From JAJDXO01 sp965207535 (GTDB taxonomy: Bacteria > Pseudomonadota > Alphaproteobacteria > Rhodospirillales > UBA2165): 64,000 nucleotides of DNA. Every line of letters starts with the position of its first letter. Position 1 is the stretch's first letter. The DNA lies in assembly GCA_965207535.1 (NCBI GenBank), contig CBDBMR010000015.1, positions 124,001 through 188,000 on the forward strand, written 5' to 3'. Of this stretch, positions 1-7,518 are shown piece by piece. A program made the translations under genes and the position numbers. The notes below the pieces were generated by a model that did no database searches, was not told the origin of the DNA, and worked only from the letters and a program-made list of their open reading frames with translations.

Positions 1-518
1 TCCAGGAGGTAGTTCACGTCGGCATGCTTCTGGCCCATGCCGCCGAATTTCATGGTGCCGGCCCGCGCCGCCTTGAGGAAATCATCCCACGTCTTCCAGC
101 CCTTGGAGGCCTTCACGACCAGCCCCATCTGCGAGCCGGTGGTGGTGGTGATGTAGGTGAAGTCGCCTGCGGTATAGCCCGGATTTTTCGAGGCGAGCAT
201 GTTGTAGCCAAAGGATTCGGTTACCGCCATGCCGATGGCAGTGCCGTCATTGGGCAAACCCTTGAGCTTGCGCGCCATAAGGGCGCCGCCGCGGCCCGCG
301 ACGTTGGACGGAATGACTTTCCAGCCCTTGCGCTTTTCGAGTTCAGCCGCGATCAGCCGGGCCTGCGTATCGGTGCCGCCACCGGCGGCAAAGCCGATCA
401 TCAGACTGATCGGTCCCTTGGGTTTCCATTCCGCAGCCGCGGAACCGGCCATCAGGCCGACGGCCGCCACGCCCAGCGCGGCGGAAACGAGAACTTTCTT
501 GGCAGTCTTGAGGGTCAT
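1..518 (-). CDS. TctC-family (TTT) solute-binding protein, 3' end outside window
   Basis: Periplasmic binding protein of a tripartite tricarboxylate transporter, captured by its first ~172 residues; it runs off the left edge. I translated it from the sequence: Met-Thr-Leu-Lys-Thr start, a hydrophobic signal peptide ending near an Ala-x-Ala (AAA) site at about residue 30, then the family opening KGPISLMIGFAAGGGTD, which forms the first strand and the ligand-binding loop of TctC proteins. A strong Shine-Dalgarno (GGAGGAAG) lies 4-5 bases before the ATG. It reads in the same direction as the upstream sulfatase but is separated from it by 100 bp holding its own MarR-type palindrome, so it probably has its own regulated promoter. 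The membrane subunits TctA/TctB would be expected just left of the window. The substrate cannot be read from sequence; an organosulfate is inferred from neighbours. Confidence 0.9.
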   Translation of the reverse strand, partial: MTLKTAKKVLVSAALGVAAVGLMAGSAAAEWKPKGPISLMIGFAAGGGTDTQARLIAAELEKRKGWKVIPSNVAGRGGALMARKLKGLPNDGTAIGMAVTESFGYNMLASKNPGYTAGDFTYITTTTGSQMGLVVKASKGWKTWDDFLKAARAGTMKFGGMGQKHADVNYLL

Positions 519-568
519 GTGACTTCCTCCCAGTTGAAAACAAGTTTAAGCGATCGTCCCGGTCGAAT

Positions 569-586
569 TAGTTGTCATAACAACTA
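569..586. promoter_or_regulatory. Candidate MarR operator, copy 1
   Basis: TAGTTG-TCATAA-CAACTA, a perfect 6-bp inverted repeat with a 6-bp spacer, upstream of the TctC gene. The same half-sites with the same spacer occur at 2487-2524 and 12061-12084. Assignment to the MarR protein encoded at 1965-2459 is inferred from proximity and symmetry. Confidence 0.7.
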
Positions 587-618
587 TATTGAATTTCGGT
601 TCATAATGCAAGTGTTTG

Positions 619-1968
619 TCACCCCGGCGGTTCATACGGATCGAGGGTGCCGGGCGGGATGGGCGGATGCGCCTTCAGGCTTTCCCGGAAGTCGCGCACC
701 ATCTTGGAAATCGGCCCCATGACCCAGGAGTTGAAGATCGCCACATTGGTCTCTTCCTTGGGGTCCTGGATGAGGTTGAACAGGTAAGGGGCCTCCAGCT
801 TGCCCTTCCCCTCGTTGACTTCCGGCTCCCAAAAGAAATGCAGCTTCCAGTCCCGCCACTTGGCCGCCCGCATGTCCTCCTTGATGAAGAAGACGAAGCC
901 CTCGCGCGCGGAATGCGCCGCGCCCTCGAACAGAAACGCGGTCTGGTCGATGCCGTCGATGGGCCGGTCGGCCGGTATGCCGCCGCCGGCGCCCGCGAGC
1001 TTGGCGAGGGTGACGAAGAAATCGGAGATATGGAGCATCTCGTCGCTGACCGCGCCCGCCGGCACCTTGCCCGGCCAGCGCAAAATACATGGCACCCGGA
1101 GGCTGCCCTCCATCGCGGTGTGGTAAGTGCCGCGCCAGTAGCCCGCCGTCCCGCGCCAGGGGTCCCGAAACTCCGGGCCATTGTCGGAAGCGAAGATCAC
1201 CAGCGTATCATCTGTGATCCCCAGCCGGTCGACCTCGTCCACAATCTGCCCCACCCGGTGATCCAATTCCACGAGGCTGTCGGCCATCTCCCCATGACCG
1301 GTGACGCCCTTGAAATCAGGGTGCGGCAGGTTGGGGAAGTGCATCTGGGTGACCGGCGCATACAGAAAGAACGGTTTCTCGTCCGCCGCGGCCCTGCCCA
1401 TGAAGTCCATGGAGCGCCGGACGATCTCGGCGTCGATCAGCCGGCGGCTGTCCATGTCGAAGACCTGAATGTCGCGGGACTCCCCGCCCGCCTTGCCTTC
1501 CATCAGGTGCGGGACCTGAACCACCTGGTCGTCGAACCCCTGCGCGGTGGTGAAGTACGCTTCGTTGAGGGTGCGGGGCAGGCCGTACCATTCGTCAAAT
1601 CCGCGGGCGTTGGGCAGTCGGTGCTGGGCGTCCCCCAGGTGCCACTTGCCGTAATGGGCCGTCGCATAGCCCGCCCCGGAGATCAACTCGGGCAGCAGCA
1701 CCTCCCATTTGGTGAGGCCATGGGGCACGCCGGCCGGCATGGATTGATAGGCGCCGGTACGGATCGCGTGACGGCCGGTCATCAGGGCGGTCCGGGTCGG
1801 TACGCAATCGCTTTCCACGTTGAAGTTGGTGAGCCGCAGGCCCTCTTCGGCGAAGGCGTCGATCCTGGGCGTCGGCGCGCCGCGCAACACCCCGCCCCCG
1901 TAACAGCCAAGCTCGCCCCAACCAAGATTGTCGGCGAGAATGAGCACGATGTTCGGCTGCCCGCTCAT
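619..1968 (-). CDS. Cytoplasmic sulfatase (formylglycine-dependent)
   Basis: Type I sulfatase of the alkaline phosphatase superfamily, 449 residues, hydrolysing an organic sulfate ester to alcohol plus sulfate. The N-terminus begins directly with the family strand PNIVLILADN and has no signal peptide, so it acts in the cytoplasm. The formylglycine motif is Cys55-Val-Pro-Thr-Arg (C-x-P-x-R) followed by ALMTGRH; the second metal-binding Asp-Asn is in the SDNGPEF segment near residue 270. Its ATG overlaps the MarR stop codon by 4 bp (ATGA), which indicates translational coupling and one transcript with marR. The natural substrate cannot be predicted; arylsulfatase-A-like family assignment is secure. 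Confidence 0.92.
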   Translation of the reverse strand: MSGQPNIVLILADNLGWGELGCYGGGVLRGAPTPRIDAFAEEGLRLTNFNVESDCVPTRTALMTGRHAIRTGAYQSMPAGVPHGLTKWEVLLPELISGAGYATAHYGKWHLGDAQHRLPNARGFDEWYGLPRTLNEAYFTTAQGFDDQVVQVPHLMEGKAGGESRDIQVFDMDSRRLIDAEIVRRSMDFMGRAAADEKPFFLYAPVTQMHFPNLPHPDFKGVTGHGEMADSLVELDHRVGQIVDEVDRLGITDDTLVIFASDNGPEFRDPWRGTAGYWRGTYHTAMEGSLRVPCILRWPGKVPAGAVSDEMLHISDFFVTLAKLAGAGGGIPADRPIDGIDQTAFLFEGAAHSAREGFVFFIKEDMRAAKWRDWKLHFFWEPEVNEGKGKLEAPYLFNLIQDPKEETNVAIFNSWVMGPISKMVRDFRESLKAHPPIPPGTLDPYEPPG

Positions 1969-2459
1969 CCGCTGCCGGTCTCGCTGGTCTCGTCCAAAAG
2001 CGTTATCGCCCGGCCTTCCAGTTTACCGAGCAGGCGGTCAAACTCTCTCCGCTCCGCCGCCGTCAGCACGCTGATCAGCCGGTCCTGCCTGTCCTGGGAC
2101 GTGGCGGACATGGCGTCGTAGAGCGATTGGCCTTCGGGGGTGAGTTCGACGACCATCCGCCGCCGATCGGCCGCATCCGGCGTCCGGCGCACCAGTCTCC
2201 GGTCGATAAGACGCTGGATCGCCCTCGAGACATTGCTCTTGTCCATCACCGTCTCTTCGGAAATCTGGCTCGCGCTCATCGGCCCGCCGCGTCCCAAGGG
2301 CGCCAGTGTCCGCCACTCCACCGACGTCATCCCGAACTTGTTCCCGTACGTGCGGGTCGCCCAAAGGGTCAAGCGGTTGGACAAGCGCGAGAAACGGTAA
2401 GACAAGATTTCACGCAGCTCGAATTTCTCCGGCCCTGCCGGTGCCGCCAGGTCGTCCAT
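1965..2459 (-). CDS. MarR-family transcriptional regulator
   Basis: Winged-helix MarR regulator of 164 residues. The recognition region reads MSASQISEETVMDKSNVSRAIQRLIDRRLVRRTPDAADRRR, with the typical beta-wing DxxDRRR. I place the start at the ATG at 2457-2459 because GGGAGG lies 10 bases upstream; a GTG 18 bases earlier would fall inside that ribosome-binding site. It is first in an operon with the sulfatase. A 38-bp perfect dyad lies just upstream between this gene and the divergent ComA-like gene, and related palindromes occur at two other promoters, so it probably autoregulates and controls a small sulfatase/transport regulon. Ligand unknown. Confidence 0.93.
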   Translation of the reverse strand: MDDLAAPAGPEKFELREILSYRFSRLSNRLTLWATRTYGNKFGMTSVEWRTLAPLGRGGPMSASQISEETVMDKSNVSRAIQRLIDRRLVRRTPDAADRRRMVVELTPEGQSLYDAMSATSQDRQDRLISVLTAAERREFDRLLGKLEGRAITLLDETSETGSG

Positions 2460-2486
2460 ATGAACGTCGCCTCCCACCGGAAATCA

Positions 2487-2524
2487 TTTCAAATTTTAGT
2501 TGCTATAACAACTAAAATTTGAAA
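2487..2524. promoter_or_regulatory. Candidate MarR operator, copy 2 (perfect 16-bp arms)
   Basis: Perfect inverted repeat: arms of 16 bp (left arm 2487-2502 ending TTTTAGTTG, right arm 2509-2524) around the 6-bp spacer CTATAA. It lies between the divergent marR-sulfatase operon and the ComA-like gene, so one site could control both directions. Core half-sites match copies 1 and 3. Confidence 0.8.
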
Positions 2525-2565
2525 ACGTCTGGACCGGAAAACACAGGCCGAGAAGAGGCACGGCG

Positions 2566-3360
2566 ATGGCTGACGCGGCATTTGAATTCATTGACTTCCC
2601 CATGCGCTCGTCCAAGCCGCGGAGCGATGGGCTGACGATGATGATCGATTGGGGCCTGCCCCTCGCACTCCAGTCCGACGTGGTGGCGGGAGCAAACCGG
2701 TACATCGATATGGCCAAGATCGCGGGCACGATAGCCGGCGTGATGCCCCGCGAGTTGCTGGAAGAAAAAATCGCTGCCTACAGGTCCGCCGGCATCAGCA
2801 CCTCGCAGGGCGGGTTGTTTACGGAAATGGCCTATATGCAGGGAAAAATCGAGCCTTTCTTCGAGCGCATCTCCGAGCTGGGTTTCGATGCGGTCGAAAT
2901 CTCGGACAATCTGCTGAGTTGGAACCTCACCGACAAGGAAAAGACAATCCGGCTGGCGATCGAGGAATTCGGACTGAAAGTCCTTGGCGAGGTGGGCCGC
3001 AAGGATGCGGCCATGGACGACGACAGCTTGCTCGAGGATCTCCGGATCACCGTCGATGCCGGCGTCACATCGGTCTTCGTGGAGGCATACGAGCTGTTCG
3101 CGGGCGATTCCATTCGTGAGGAACTGATCGCGAAGATCGCCGAGCGGCACCCATCGGATACCATCATCTACGAACTGCCGGTGGTCGTACTGCCCGGGGT
3201 CACGCGGGAGTTCAAGCACAAGGTCGCGCTGTGGATGGTGGATGCGTTCGGCGCCAACGTAAACCTGGCCAACGTGGAGTGGGACGAGATTTGGATGACG
3301 GAAATCATCCGGCGCGGCGGCGCCGACAACCTCGGAGAACCGGGAAATACCGAACTCTAG
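2566..3360 (+). CDS. ComA-like (phosphosulfolactate synthase family) protein
   Basis: 264-residue TIM-barrel protein that resembles ComA, (2R)-phospho-3-sulfolactate synthase, which joins phosphoenolpyruvate and sulfite in coenzyme M biosynthesis; bacterial relatives exist whose role is less clear. Visible family blocks are KPRSDGLTMMIDWGL near residues 17-31, GGLFTEMA, LGFDAVEISDNLLSWN and VLGEVGRKDA, in the order seen in ComA. It is divergent from marR across a perfect operator and, before the composite element inserted, would have been convergent with a second sulfatase. Its TAG stop is part of the duplicated CTAG target. Function inference: sulfur chemistry linked to sulfate-ester or sulfonate catabolism, possibly sulfite capture or a lyase reaction. 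The exact reaction is not established; family assignment is from remembered motifs. Confidence 0.75.
   Translation: MADAAFEFIDFPMRSSKPRSDGLTMMIDWGLPLALQSDVVAGANRYIDMAKIAGTIAGVMPRELLEEKIAAYRSAGISTSQGGLFTEMAYMQGKIEPFFERISELGFDAVEISDNLLSWNLTDKEKTIRLAIEEFGLKVLGEVGRKDAAMDDDSLLEDLRITVDAGVTSVFVEAYELFAGDSIREELIAKIAERHPSDTIIYELPVVVLPGVTREFKHKVALWMVDAFGANVNLANVEWDEIWMTEIIRRGGADNLGEPGNTEL
3357..3360. repeat. Target-site duplication CTAG, left copy
   Basis: CTAG immediately outside the left 16-bp terminal repeat. It is identical to 10516-10519 outside the right terminal repeat. YTAR-type 4-bp duplications are usual for IS5-family elements. It contains the TAG stop of the ComA-like gene. Confidence 0.85.
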
Positions 3361-3588
3361 GCTCAGGACTCATTGATTGAGATAGAAGATGACGGTTGCA
3401 GCGATGCAGATTGCGGAGAAGAAGGTGTGCGCGCATCTGTCGTATCGTGTTGCGATGCGCCGCCGGTCCTTGAGTTTGGCGAACATGTTCTCGATTTTGT
3501 GGCGGGTCTTGTAGAGGGTTTTATCGTATGGGAGGGGCCGTTTTCTGCTCTTGATGGGCGGGATGCACGGCGTGATGCCCTTGGCCTG
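3361..3588 (-). pseudogene. IS5-family transposase fragment, C-terminal part (left end)
   Basis: Reading on the minus strand from about 3588 to the stop at 3370, the ~72 residues start at AKGITPCIPPIKSRKRP and include the IS5/IS4 signature Y-x2-R-x3-E-x6-K (YKTRHKIENMFAKLK) with the catalytic Glu, then RRIATRYDRCAHTFFSAICIA and a stop next to the terminal inverted repeat. The N-terminal two thirds are missing. The reading frame continues without a stop into the upstream FAD-oxidoreductase fragment and makes an in-frame chimera. Confidence 0.88.
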
Positions 3589-4059
3589 ATGAGCGACATA
3601 GAGGTGTCCGCCCGGCACGGCATCACTATCGATGTCATTCATGAGTTCTTTGAACGTCTCGAATCCGTCCTCAATCTCCTGATGCAGTGCGAGAGCTGTT
3701 TCGCGGCCCCATAGCTTTATCCATTGAGACCGCTTTAGTCGTCCGGAGGCATTCCGTGCCTGCCCGCCGTTTCGACTAGTGCATCCCCAGCTGACAGAAT
3801 TCGCCTCAAGGACGTGGGCCCTAATTCCGTGCTGTTGCGCCAGAAAGATTGCCGTCGCCAGCCCAGCAAACCCATATCCAATAATTGCAACATCGACGGA
3901 AATATCCGTTCCAATCGGACCATCGTCCTGAGTGGTATCTCCGGCATCGGCAACCCAGTAAGTCGGTGCATAATTCTGCCCATGCCCAGGCACACTCGTT
4001 ACCAGCGGGTCATATGTTGGGACATATGGAAACCATTGCGTCGAAAGCTTGTATGCCAT
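3589..4059 (-). pseudogene. FAD-dependent amine oxidoreductase (DadA/PuuB type), truncated by IS
   Basis: About 157 N-terminal residues of a DAO-family flavoprotein: MAYKLSTQWFPYVPTYDPLV, a Rossmann motif G-Y-G-F-A-G in VAIIGYGFAGLATAIFLA near residue 62, and the second FAD-contact region WGCTSRNGGQ typical of gamma-glutamylputrescine oxidase/DadA relatives. The remaining substrate-binding half is absent; at about residue 157 the frame passes into IS5 transposase sequence. A full enzyme would be over 400 residues, so this is almost certainly non-functional. It lies 66 bp downstream of tctA in the same direction and was probably the last gene of the ROK-tctBA operon. The chimeric open frame runs 4065 to 3370. 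Confidence 0.85.
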
Positions 4060-4124
4060 TCTCAAATAAAATGGCCCTTGGGCGCGAGCGGAGTGCCCAA
4101 GAGCCGAAGTTCCCGGGAAGCAAA

Positions 4125-5621
4125 TTAGTCTAGCGGAATTGAATCGGCTGTCCGGGCCTTCAACTGATTCTGGATGAGGAAGAAAATGGACAGCGCCGTC
4201 AAGATCCAGAAGAACCAGTTAATTCCACTTCGGAAAAATACCGAGAAATCGCCTTCGGATGTTAAGAGCGACTGGCGGAAACTATCTTCCAGCAGCGGAC
4301 CCAGAATAAACGCGATCAGAAATGGCGCCGCTGGTATGCCCAGTCTTAACATCACCCAGCCAACGGTGCCCATCACAATCATGACCAGCACGTCAAACAA
4401 AGTGTTATTGACCGCATACGCGCCGAATACACATAGGATTAGCACAATCGGATAGAGTAGGTTATTCGGCACCTCGGCTATTCGGCTAATAGCTCGGATA
4501 GACAATTTGCCGATTATGAACAGGTACGCTGAGCTCAAAAGGATCCCAATAAATATCGCTTGGATCAGAACGATATTCTGCTCGAACATGATCGGGCCGG
4601 GACGCAGGCCGTGGATCATAAATGCGCCAAGAATTACGGCCGTGATAACATCACCAGGTACGCCCAATGCCAATAGGGGGATCATTGTAGCTCCGGCAAC
4701 GCCGTTATTTCCCGCTTCTGCGGCCGCAACCCCTTCGACTTCGCCCTTGCCGAAGTTCTCAGGATTCTTGGAAGTTCGACGAGCCTCGCTGTAGGAGAGG
4801 AACGCGGAAGGCGCACCACCAATTCCAGGGATCGCACCTAGAATGACGCCAATTATGCTACCCCGGAGAATAGATTTTAGGCATCGTTTAAAATCTGCGA
4901 ACGTCGCTCCCTGACCTGAGAGAGCACCGGCAGATGCGTCGCCTATCGTCTGCTTTGCATAGTGATTGATGATCTCGGGAAGTGCAAAAAGCCCAATCAG
5001 CACCGGGATGAAGTTTAATCCTGCCATCAAATCAGGAGCGTCAAAAACAAATCGGTTGGTCCCGTACACGGCATCCAACCCGATAGTGGCAAGTATCAGC
5101 CCCAAGCAAGCTGCCATGATTCCTTTCGTCAGATTTTCTCCGGCTACCCCGGCGATAATCGTTAGGGCAAAAACAATCAGCGTAAAGAATTCCGGCGGTC
5201 CGAATCTAAGAGCAAAACTGGCGAGAAATCCTGCGAACAGGATCAGCGCGACATTTGAGATGAAATCGGCAATACATGACGCATAGAGAGCCATATCGAG
5301 GGCCCGTTTCGCCTGGCCCTTTTGAGCCATGGGGAAGCCGTCCAAGAGTGTGCACGAAGCTGCTGGCGTACCAGGAGCCTTGATCAGAATGGCGGTGATG
5401 GAGCCCCCGTATAGCCCACCTTTATAGACCCCCAGGAGCAGAAGTATGCCGGTCACCGGCTCCATAGAAAATGTGAATGGCAGAACCAACGCCACTCCCA
5501 TGGGCGTCGTCATGCCAGGAATCGCGCCGATCACGGTTCCGATCAAAACACCTATGAATATTACCGATATGTTCTGAAAACTAAGGAACAGGGCGAACGA
5601 TTCGCCGATGGTTTCAAACAC
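4125..5621 (-). CDS. tctA: TTT transporter large membrane subunit TctA
   Basis: 498-residue polytopic membrane protein with the TctA signature repeats GAIPGMTTPMGVALVLPFTF (near residue 33) and GAIPGIGGAPSAFLSYSEARR (near 260), plus GVPGDVITAVILGAFMIHGLRPGP. It forms the channel of a secondary transporter that imports a carboxylate or other organic anion delivered by a TctC protein. The tctB gene precedes it by 15 bp in the same operon; the matching TctC is divergent at 7519. Codon and base composition are AT-richer than the flanking chromosome, in keeping with its place in the composite element. Substrate unknown; co-residence with betC suggests a sulfate ester. Confidence 0.95.
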   Translation of the reverse strand: MFETIGESFALFLSFQNISVIFIGVLIGTVIGAIPGMTTPMGVALVLPFTFSMEPVTGILLLLGVYKGGLYGGSITAILIKAPGTPAASCTLLDGFPMAQKGQAKRALDMALYASCIADFISNVALILFAGFLASFALRFGPPEFFTLIVFALTIIAGVAGENLTKGIMAACLGLILATIGLDAVYGTNRFVFDAPDLMAGLNFIPVLIGLFALPEIINHYAKQTIGDASAGALSGQGATFADFKRCLKSILRGSIIGVILGAIPGIGGAPSAFLSYSEARRTSKNPENFGKGEVEGVAAAEAGNNGVAGATMIPLLALGVPGDVITAVILGAFMIHGLRPGPIMFEQNIVLIQAIFIGILLSSAYLFIIGKLSIRAISRIAEVPNNLLYPIVLILCVFGAYAVNNTLFDVLVMIVMGTVGWVMLRLGIPAAPFLIAFILGPLLEDSFRQSLLTSEGDFSVFFRSGINWFFWILTALSIFFLIQNQLKARTADSIPLD

Positions 5622-5636
5622 TTATTGCCTCCCCGA

Positions 5637-6161
5637 CTAGATCAAGCTCTCGAACATTCCCATTGGAATTGGCACGTTTGCCACGAAGACAAAAAAAGCA
5701 AATAAGATTATCGGCAGTAGGATCGAGATGCTTAGGATGATCACCGGTCGCCGTTCGCCGGTAAATAGGATGGTCGCCACCAGGGCCACCATAGACGTCA
5801 CTACAAGTCCGCCTATCTCAAGCAGAGAAAAGAAAACAAACAGCCCAACAACAAAAGTTACGACACGCCTGACTAACTGCCCGAGCGGCAGGTCGATTTC
5901 ATAGTCCTCTTCATCCTCTGTTGAGTTGTCAGACGTTGGCGCCTCGCCGCTCCTCAAGGAGCGATAGCTCTGAAGGGCCAGTATTGCGCCCGTCAGAGCC
6001 ACTGCGGCGACAATTATCTGTGGCCAGAAACTAGGCGCCAGAGCGGCAATCTCGATATCCGATGGCCGATCGACGCCGGCGGGGATGATCATGAAAAATG
6101 TAATGGCGGCCAGCACAATCATGCTGCACCCCAATATTAGCTCGCGTTTAGCCCCGGACAT
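5637..6161 (-). CDS. tctB: TTT transporter small membrane subunit TctB
   Basis: 174-residue protein with four predicted hydrophobic segments: one at the N-terminus (LILGCSMIVLAAITFFMII), one after residue 45, and two in the C-terminal half. A charged loop rich in Asp/Glu (DNSTEDEEDYEIDL) separates the pairs. The layout is typical of TctB. The ATG at 6159-6161 overlaps the ROK TAA by one base (TAATG) and has GGAGG 6 bases upstream, so the upstream GTG-started extension is not needed. It pairs with the TctA encoded next. Confidence 0.9.
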   Translation of the reverse strand: MSGAKRELILGCSMIVLAAITFFMIIPAGVDRPSDIEIAALAPSFWPQIIVAAVALTGAILALQSYRSLRSGEAPTSDNSTEDEEDYEIDLPLGQLVRRVVTFVVGLFVFFSLLEIGGLVVTSMVALVATILFTGERRPVIILSISILLPIILFAFFVFVANVPIPMGMFESLI

Positions 6162-7396
6162 TATGCCGCCTCCAGCATTTTTAGTTTCGTGATATCTATA
6201 TCTCTGTTGACTAGGAACTCGTTTATGGCCAACCAACGTGCGGCAGTCTGAAAGGTCATGTCGCTAACCAAAAAATTGACGCGGTTCTCAAAATCCCGGT
6301 ACTCATTTATCGCTACAGTAACCCCCGCGACGTAGCTCTTCGAACGAGCCAATGGTCCAGACAAGATGACTGCTTGAGGGCAAATCAAGCCACCGATCAT
6401 ATCGATCCCCGCTCCTAACGCGCGGCCAGCCCGGAAAAAAATCTGATTTATCGATGTGTCGCCTTCCTCGGCAGCTTCCAACAACCGTTGAAGGCAGCGA
6501 GCAGCCTCTTGCAATACGATTTTCTGGTTCGGATACACCTGGTTAAGAATCGACCAGCCACCGGCGATTTCGTCGAGCAATCCACGCTCACCAAAGTCAC
6601 TATCGGGGCCCAACTCTCTCAGCCGGACACCACCAACGAGGCCAGTTGCAAAGTTCTTCCCTCGGGTGAGATTGTTATTGGTGAGCAGGCTGCTGCCTAT
6701 TCCGAGAGAGGCGTTTAGCAGTAGTACATCACTATATTTACGGCCAATCCCAAACCACGACTCGGCGAGGTTCAGTGCATTCGGAACATTCTCGACATGG
6801 ATGGGCATATCAAGTAAATCGGCCAAATATGGGCCCACCCTCACATCCGCCCAACCGAAGGCAGGCGAATTCAAAAGCACACCGCTTGTTGGGTCTACAG
6901 CTCCGGTAATGGCTACGCTGCCACCAAAGATCCGCTCCTCCGGAATCCGTAGATTTGTCTTCATTTCTTGAATTTTCTCGGCAACCGCGTCGAGAACAAG
7001 AGTGGGTTCATCAAGCCGGCTGAGTCTCAACTCCTCCCTCATGATTGGGCGATTTCGCTGATCAGAGACCGTTACAAACTGTTGGAAGGCGTTAATGCCT
7101 ACGCCAAATACATAACCGCCGGTGGGGTTGGCCTGAAGCCCGACAAATCTTCGTCCCGGTTTGGTGGAGTCTGGTTTTGCTCCGCTTTCTATCACCAATC
7201 CCGCGTCAATCAGATCTCTCGTAATTCTGGATACAGCGGCATTGGTCAGACCGGTTTCGGTGCTAATTTCGGTTCGTGAAATTGAGTCGTTAAAAATGAT
7301 TGAGGCAAAGACCGCCCGACGATTGGCTCTACCCAAGTCGGCGCGGGATCTCTCCGACTGCTCGGCTCCCACACTGTCAAAAGCTTCGGTACTCAA
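6161..7396 (-). CDS. ROK-family transcriptional repressor
   Basis: About 411 residues: N-terminal winged helix (RAVFASIIFNDSISRTEISTETGLTNAAVSRITRDLIDAGLV) followed by a ROK actin-like fold (VENVPNALNLAESWFG, LLNASLGIGSSLL). The Cys-rich zinc motif CxCGxxGC found in most ROK proteins is missing: the matching stretch reads LGPDSDFGERGLLDE. The DxGxT phosphate loop is also degenerate, so it is probably a sensor without kinase activity. I chose the TTG at 7394-7396 (GGAAA 6-8 bases upstream); longer starts would read through the operator at 7418-7440. It is first in the operon ROK-tctB-tctA-FAD fragment and divergent from tctC-betC. Start uncertain, family secure. Confidence 0.9.
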   Translation of the reverse strand: MSTEAFDSVGAEQSERSRADLGRANRRAVFASIIFNDSISRTEISTETGLTNAAVSRITRDLIDAGLVIESGAKPDSTKPGRRFVGLQANPTGGYVFGVGINAFQQFVTVSDQRNRPIMREELRLSRLDEPTLVLDAVAEKIQEMKTNLRIPEERIFGGSVAITGAVDPTSGVLLNSPAFGWADVRVGPYLADLLDMPIHVENVPNALNLAESWFGIGRKYSDVLLLNASLGIGSSLLTNNNLTRGKNFATGLVGGVRLRELGPDSDFGERGLLDEIAGGWSILNQVYPNQKIVLQEAARCLQRLLEAAEEGDTSINQIFFRAGRALGAGIDMIGGLICPQAVILSGPLARSKSYVAGVTVAINEYRDFENRVNFLVSDMTFQTAARWLAINEFLVNRDIDITKLKMLEAA

Positions 7397-7417
7397 CGAA
7401 TTTCCGATCAACTTTTT

Positions 7418-7440
7418 TATTTGCTTACTGTAAGCAAATA
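7418..7440. promoter_or_regulatory. Perfect palindromic operator for the ROK regulator
   Basis: TATTTGCTTAC-T-GTAAGCAAATA, an 11-bp perfect inverted repeat about a single central base, in the intergenic region between the divergent ROK operon and tctC. Its placement fits autoregulation and control of both directions. Assignment to the ROK protein is inferred. Confidence 0.75.
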
Positions 7441-7518
7441 TGTAATTAATTGGCCGACAAGTCAATAAAAATGTCATTTCATCTTGAATTTGGGATCTCA
7501 GATCCCAGGAGGAATCAC

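Noticed and set aside
616..2121. 501-codon plus-strand frame
   Set aside because: Antisense to the sulfatase, which has a full motif set; shadow only.
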